Shown here piece by piece: positions 61,001-64,000 of a stretch of DNA of 64,000 nucleotides. The notes under the pieces are model-generated. The model worked only from the letters and a program-made list of their open reading frames with translations. It ran no database searches and had not been told where the DNA came from. The stretch's first letter is position 1. Each line of letters starts with the position of its first letter. The DNA is taken from NCBI GenBank assembly GCA_036898165.1, contig CM072544.1, positions 1,998,001-2,062,000 on the forward strand, read 5' to 3'. The position numbers and the translations under genes are program-made. The stretch comes from Silybum marianum (lineage: Eukaryota; Streptophyta; Magnoliopsida; Asterales; Asteraceae).

Positions 61001-61841
61001 TATGTCACGGAAAGAATACTTTTGGGAACCACATGCTTGTGGCGTACTGGTTAAGACTTGTGGGGATGAGGCTAGATAACCCATCTACCCAGGTTCGAAT
61101 CCAGACGCAAACAACTTGTGGCCACTGGGGAATTATCTCAGGGTTGCATGCTTTAGCAGTCTTAAAATTGTCAGAGAGATTAGTCTAGGCAAATGCCTAG
61201 GATACCCTTTTAAAAAAAAATCCTTTTGGGGGATGAGGCTAGATAACCCATCTACCCCAGGTTCGAATCCAGGCGCAAACAACCTGTGGCCACCGGGAAA
61301 TTATCTCAGGGCTGCATGCTGTAGCAGTCTTAAATTTGTCAGGGATTAGTCTAGGCAAAATGCCTAGGATACCCTTTCCAAAAAAGAATCCTTTTTCTTT
61401 TTCTATAGATATAATATAAAAATCTGGATATTTATCTAACTCAACTCGTTTAATTTTGTAACTATTATTACAGGCAAGAAAAACTTAGGAAGTTCAAATC
61501 TTTTAGCTTCAAATGAACATAAAATCCAAACAACATCAACTAGAAAACCCCTTTCTCCGGTTTCTTTATTGTTATCGTCCAATGCCAACGTTACACCTGT
61601 CAATATTCGTGATCTAAACGGAACGTTCCAGAAGACTTCAATATCATTTGTTGATCATGAAGACAACCTTAAAACTCCAAAAACGATGATACCATTGATG
61701 CCATCGACTCCATCAACAACCTCGATGAAAATGGCTATGACTCCTTCAACGCCTTTTGTTCCTCGTGGTGCTGATGGTGTCGAGTATTCATTTGAGGAGT
61801 TACGAGCCGGTCGGTTTCCTTTAAAAAGCCAAGTAGTATGA
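52067..61841 (+). CDS. MAP65: MAP65/PRC1/Ase1-family microtubule-associated protein, complete, 13 coding exons
   Basis: The protein cross-links antiparallel microtubules in plant arrays such as the phragmoplast. Coding exons are 52067-52085, 53828-53874, 53988-54194, 54533-54772, 54905-55114, 55200-55355, 55732-55891, 56611-56762, 56979-57066, 58511-58584, 59274-59348, 59432-59678 and 61474-61841. The total is 2043 nt, 680 residues, with GT-AG and phase agreeing at every join. Family hallmarks are TETTC...LITELQ then KLWNEVGESEQDRDKMLLEL (about 10-42), VVLGMDF in exon 5, LWNLMD in exon 6, and LQQLKASKIMEVLLKKRSDL in exon 7. The conserved microtubule-binding stretch is DKWLAACEEETWLEEYNR and then GRGTHLLLKRAERARIL (about 375-423). 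The tail is basic, rich in Ser/Thr-Pro sites (LKTPK, STPSTT, MTPSTPF) that CDKs or MAP kinases could use, and ends SFEELRAGRFPLKSQVV with an RxxL motif. The start is chosen because exon 1 (MSLNRS plus one base) restores phase. It is closest in feel to MAP65-3-like members, but the subfamily is unsure. Confidence 0.93.
52398..52774. repeat. Tandem duplication of about 185 bp in MAP65 intron 1
   Basis: Both copies (from about 52398 and 52594) carry GAAATTC.TCAGGCAAGAAG, TAGTTAAGTGTCTGTTTAAGC and GGTACCAAAAGAGTAGG. The second copy lacks a short segment (TGATGTAATT). Confidence 0.85.
53224..53529. mobile_element. Tourist-like MITE in MAP65 intron 1
   Basis: The left end GGGTTTGTTTGGTTGG and right end GCTAGCAAACAGGCCC are flanked by TTA on both sides (53221-53223, 53530-53532). 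The interior has AATAAGC and ATTAAGCT words. A diverged sister copy is at 58828-59132 in intron 10 of the same gene. Confidence 0.7.
54248..54487. mobile_element. Stowaway MITE in MAP65 intron 3
   Basis: The ends CTCCCTCCGTCCCAAAATAA and TTATTTTGGGACAGAGGGAG are the canonical Stowaway terminal repeats. TA lies on both sides (54246-54247, 54488-54489). Confidence 0.92.
55406..55664. mobile_element. Palindromic MITE with (TA)n in MAP65 intron 6
   Basis: The left end GGAGAAAGTTTAAATGAGAACC pairs with GGGTTCTCATTTCCCTCC. Here the (TA)n tract (55473-55490) lies inside the left arm. ATATGCATCA/TGCATATAC words fill the centre. Confidence 0.5.
56583..56604 (+). repeat. (ATC)n microsatellite next to the 3' splice site of MAP65 exon 8
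   Basis: Seven CAT/ATC units end only 6 nt before the acceptor AG at 56609-56610, replacing the usual T-rich tract. Confidence 0.9.
56805..56927 (-). mobile_element. tRNA-derived SINE (family 2) in MAP65 intron 8, antisense
   Basis: On the minus strand the A box TGGCCTAGTGG (56914-56904) and B box GGTTCGAACC (56862-56853) are followed by AAAGGTGAGGAGTGTGTGAG, matching the copy at 46608-46760. Confidence 0.75.
57372..57595. mobile_element. Stowaway MITE in MAP65 intron 9
   Basis: The left end CTCCCTCCACCTCGATATAA and right end TATTTTTGAACGGAGGGAG are flanked by TA (57370-57371, 57596-57597). It is more diverged than the copy at 54248. Confidence 0.88.
58206..58426. mobile_element. MULE-type MITE (GTGAGAAG family) in MAP65 intron 9
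   Basis: The left end GATGAAGGATCTTGTGAG and right end TCACCGCAACCCAACCT are flanked by the perfect 9-bp duplication TTCTCACAA (58197-58205, 58427-58435). It ends about 80 bp before exon 10. Confidence 0.8.
58828..59132. mobile_element. Tourist-like MITE in MAP65 intron 10
   Basis: It matches the element at 53224-53529 along its length (TTGGTTTTCCATTAAGTCCT, AAACTTGGCTTTATGCATAA). TTA flanks are present, but the left terminus is degenerate. Confidence 0.6.
59736..59967. mobile_element. MULE-type MITE (GTGAGAAG family) in MAP65 intron 12
   Basis: The element runs from GGGCATAGGATCGTGTGAG to CTCACCGGAACCCAACCC, with a perfect 9-bp duplication TATGCTCAT (59727-59735, 59968-59976). An ATCTCGGTGCACCTC/ATCTCGGTGCATCTC repeat is internal. 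Confidence 0.85.
60000..60370. mobile_element. Two tandem copies of a GCCCGA-rich hAT-like sequence, intron 12
   Basis: The phrase AGATGCATAAAAA.AGCCCG starts each copy (about 59986 and 60191). GCCCGACTA, AGGCCCGG and CTTTTAAAGGCACAAAC recur. It is related to 50053-50303. Terminal duplications were not resolved. Confidence 0.5.
60481..60916. mobile_element. hAT-like MITE rich in CTCGAG/GAGCTCG, intron 12
   Basis: The left end GGGTGTAAATGAGTCGAGC pairs with GGCTCAGCTTGTTTACACC. Subterminal regions repeat CTCGAGC, GAGCTCG and CGAGCC. No clear 8-bp duplication was found. Confidence 0.55.
61028..61219 (+). mobile_element. tRNA-derived SINE (family 1), intron 12, best-preserved copy
   Basis: The A box TGGCGTACTGG (61040-61050) and perfect B box GGTTCGAATCC (61092-61102) are separated by 41 bp. 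The body ends in GGCAAATGCCTAGGATACCC, then T and A runs. Confidence 0.85.
61228..61388 (+). mobile_element. 5'-truncated SINE (family 1) directly following a full copy
   Basis: The copy begins at GGGGGATGAGGCTAGATAAC, keeps the B box GGTTCGAATCC and the family tail, and lacks the A box. It lies 8 bp after the full copy, in the same orientation, and is nearly identical to it. Confidence 0.8.
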
Positions 61842-62146
61842 TGTTTTTCCGTCACTTTGAAACATCTTATTCGAAAACTTCTTGTTTTTCGATCGTGTTT
61901 TGGTCCTTTTGTATTCGAAACTTACGGGTGTGTTGCAAATGCTTTGGAATTTGGATCCATCTGTTTTGGTGGATTCTAACGATGTTTGTTTGTGGGTGTT
62001 ACTGAAACGGCCTTTTGGATTTTTTAAGAGTTGACGGGGGAGTGCTGGACGTTGATAGAATATCTGGTGTTCTTCCTGTCGTTGGACCCTTTGGACCCTG
62101 ATGAGTGGTGGATTATTTAACTTGATTTAACGTAATATAAATTACA

Positions 62147-62345
62147 ACCACAAGGCTTGTGGCGTACTGGTTGAGGCCTTGGGGGATGTGGTGGAATATC
62201 CCATCTGTCTAGAGTTTGAATCCAGTCATACACAACAATAGTAGCCAATTGTGGCTACTGAGTTTATCCAGGCTGATGTATTGCAGTCATAATTTGTCGG
62301 GATTAGTCCATGCATAGCCTTAAGATACCTTAAAAAAACAGAATC
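62147..62345 (+). mobile_element. tRNA-derived SINE (family 1), downstream of MAP65
   Basis: The A box TGGCGTACTGG is intact and the B box is AGTTTGAATCC. A 9-bp target duplication TAAATTACA lies at 62138-62146 and 62346-62354, with an A-rich tail before it. It lies about 300 bp after the MAP65 stop codon, in or just beyond the 3' UTR. Confidence 0.8.
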
Positions 62346-62536
62346 TAAATTACATACAAAAAAAAAGTTGATGCATCTTTTTGAAAATGATGGGGTAGAC
62401 ACCTTTCCCTATAGAGCTTTTGCCTCCGATTGGGTCGTTTTTCGATGTGGACAACATATGTTGCTCTTCTAGCTACTGGACTCTATCTTCGACCAATGAC
62501 AAATAAAAGCAGATTTGGTTGTGGATTTAGAACTTA

Positions 62537-62911
62537 GAACATCTCCAACAACTATTGTAAAATAGAAAAATGGAGGATTTTAGCAATTAAGGGCTCCAAC
62601 GGTTATGCTATATCAATTGCTAAAATAGGAAAAAAGAGAAGAAAAATCTCTAAATTTAGAGAATCTCTAAAAATATATAGAAGAGAGAAAAACAATATTT
62701 TAATTATATTCAACCAATCAAAATAATTGAAGTTAAATGTGTAGGAGAGAGAAATAATATTTTATTAAATGATGAAATATTTTATTAATATTGTTAATGA
62801 TAAAGTTGCTAAAATAAAGTAGTTGTTGAAGTTGGATGCAAATTATTATGGAGATTTTGACTTTTAATGTGCTATTTTAGAAAAAATTTACAATAGCTGT
62901 TGGAAATGCTC
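62537..62911. mobile_element. Tourist-like MITE (GAGCATCTCC family)
   Basis: The ends GAACATCTCCAACAACTAT and ATAGCTGTTGGAAATGCTC are flanked by TTA (62534-62536, 62912-62914). It is a sister of 38028-38394. Confidence 0.7.
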
Positions 62912-62914
62912 TTA

Positions 62915-63295
62915 GAGCATCGCCAATAAATTCCCTAAAATGGAGAAAATGAATATTTTGAGGATTTTAGACATGTTTTTTGTTCTAACAGATTCTCCAA
63001 AATAGAGAAAGTAGGAAAAAGTGTGTAAAATTCTTCAAATTTGGAGAAACCTCGAGACTTGATTACATTGAGAAAGAAATATATTTTAATATATTCAAAC
63101 CAATGGAAAATTTTGAAATTAAAATTTGGAGATAAATACTATTTTATTGAATGAATGAAATATTTTAATAATAAAATCAATGTTAAAATCTTTGAAATGA
63201 AGAATCATTTGGAGTAGGATAAATTTTTATTTTAGAGATCTTGAAATTTCATTTTCTATTTTGCAGAAATTTTAATGAATCGGAGATGATCTACA
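62915..63295. mobile_element. MITE of the same superfamily, abutting the previous one
   Basis: It starts GAGCATCGCCAATAAATTCC directly after the TTA of the preceding element. It ends near GAATCGGAGATGATC. The interior repeats GGAGAAA and AAATATTTTA words. The right border is approximate. Confidence 0.45.
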
Positions 63296-63468
63296 TAACA
63301 TAACTTTTTGTATAAAAATAAACTTTTAGGGGGTGTTTGGTTGGAGGTATTAAGCAACAATCAATGATAATGATAATAAAGGAAACTGTTTGGTTTTATA
63401 TAATACTAATGAGTTTATTCCTCCAGAACTCCAAATTTTCATTCCTGATTAAACTAGAGGAAATGAAT

Positions 63469-63808
63469 TAGGGATTGTGATTTACCCCGTCCCGTTCGGG
63501 GCCGGGGACGGGGATCCCATGGGTGTTGAAAACCGGGGCCGGGGGAGGGGCCGGGTAATGTATTCCCCAACCCGCCCCGTCCCCGTATGTATATATTAAG
63601 CAAAAAAATATTTATTTTTAGATATTTTTTGAATAATTTATAGTTTAACCAGAGTTTGACCGGGGATAAGCAAAAAATACCCGGGGATGGGATTGGATTC
63701 CCCGTACCCGCCGGGGACCGGGGCCGGGGCCGGGGATGAGATGGTAAAACCGGGGCCGGGGCCAGGGATTGCATTCCCCGCCCAATCCCCGCCCCGTTGC
63801 CATCCCTA
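63469..63808. mobile_element. Non-autonomous hAT-like element, 340 bp, GGGGCCGG-rich
   Basis: The ends are TAGGGATTGTGATTTACC and GTTGCCATCCCTA. Flanking 8-mers AAATGAAT (63461-63468) and GAATGAAT (63809-63816) match at 7 of 8. Subterminal blocks are packed with CCGGGGCCGGGG and CCCCG words, making it the most GC-rich patch in the window. The reading frame across it is a repeat artefact. Confidence 0.7.
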
Positions 63809-64000
63809 GAATGAATAATCATTTTCATTTTCATTTTCATTTTCATTCTCATTTTCATTCATCAACCTTAACCAACCCCTTTTCTTTTAGAATTATAGGT
63901 CTTTCCCTCTAATCAAGTCGTTTTCAGGATGGATGAACTCATAGAATAAAAAGTGAGTGAAATGACTCGAGTGACGAATGTGATATCATAATGTGTGGCC

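Noticed and set aside
61040..61102. Possible tRNA gene
   Set aside because: A and B boxes are present, but the body is shared with five other dispersed copies and has no acceptor stem. It is a SINE.
63454..63858. 134-codon Pro/Arg-rich frame on the minus strand
   Set aside because: Encoded by CCGGGGCC repeats and an ATTTTC tract. A composition artefact.

Overview
This window reads as nuclear DNA of a flowering plant, most likely a eudicot. It is strongly AT-rich, has long intergenic spaces, GT-AG introns and (TA)n/(GA)n microsatellites, and is dense in plant transposon families (MULE, hAT, Stowaway, Tourist-like, CACTA, Helitron, SINE, LTR). I see nothing that fixes the genus. Only three intact host genes can be supported, and all were assembled by eye from splice sites and reading phase.

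Gene 1 (minus strand, 6894 down to the left edge) is a class I LOB-domain transcription factor of the LBD18/LBD30 type. Exon 1 is 6559-6894, and exon 2 begins at 95 and runs off the window. The intron is 6463 bp. Gene 2 (plus, 37702-42849) is a second class I LBD gene of 184 residues. Its 4.6 kb intron holds a 1.8 kb MULE, a 0.5 kb MULE-type MITE and several other MITEs. Gene 3 (plus, 52067-61841) is a complete MAP65/PRC1/Ase1-type microtubule-bundling protein: 13 coding exons, 680 residues, all phases consistent. Nearly every intron longer than 300 bp in it carries an identifiable transposon.

The rest is transposon-derived or without recognisable content. Between genes 1 and 2 (7-37 kb) lie a tandem array of a SINE-bearing unit split by a MULE element (13.4-15.5 kb), a hAT element holding a nested MITE (16.9-18.2 kb), a probable 2.3 kb solo LTR (18.4-20.7 kb), a short Helitron (27.6-28.1 kb), and several hAT-like elements with 8-bp target duplications. 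A SINE has been split by a hAT insertion (36.6-37.4 kb). Between genes 2 and 3 lies a probable 2.9 kb minus-strand Helitron (45.8-48.7 kb) carrying a two-exon remnant of an RPA-like OB-fold gene. Next to it is a fragment resembling a hAT transposase.

The most unusual recurring signal is a set of near-perfectly palindromic elements of about 150-400 bp whose ends lie directly against (TA)n tracts. Their termini are often related (GAGGTTCAAATGAGAAC-like). They behave like the microsatellite-targeting Micron elements of rice, but I do not recognise these sequences. The three host genes have no evident functional link beyond being plant developmental and cytoskeletal genes. The window shows no operon-like or defence-system organisation.
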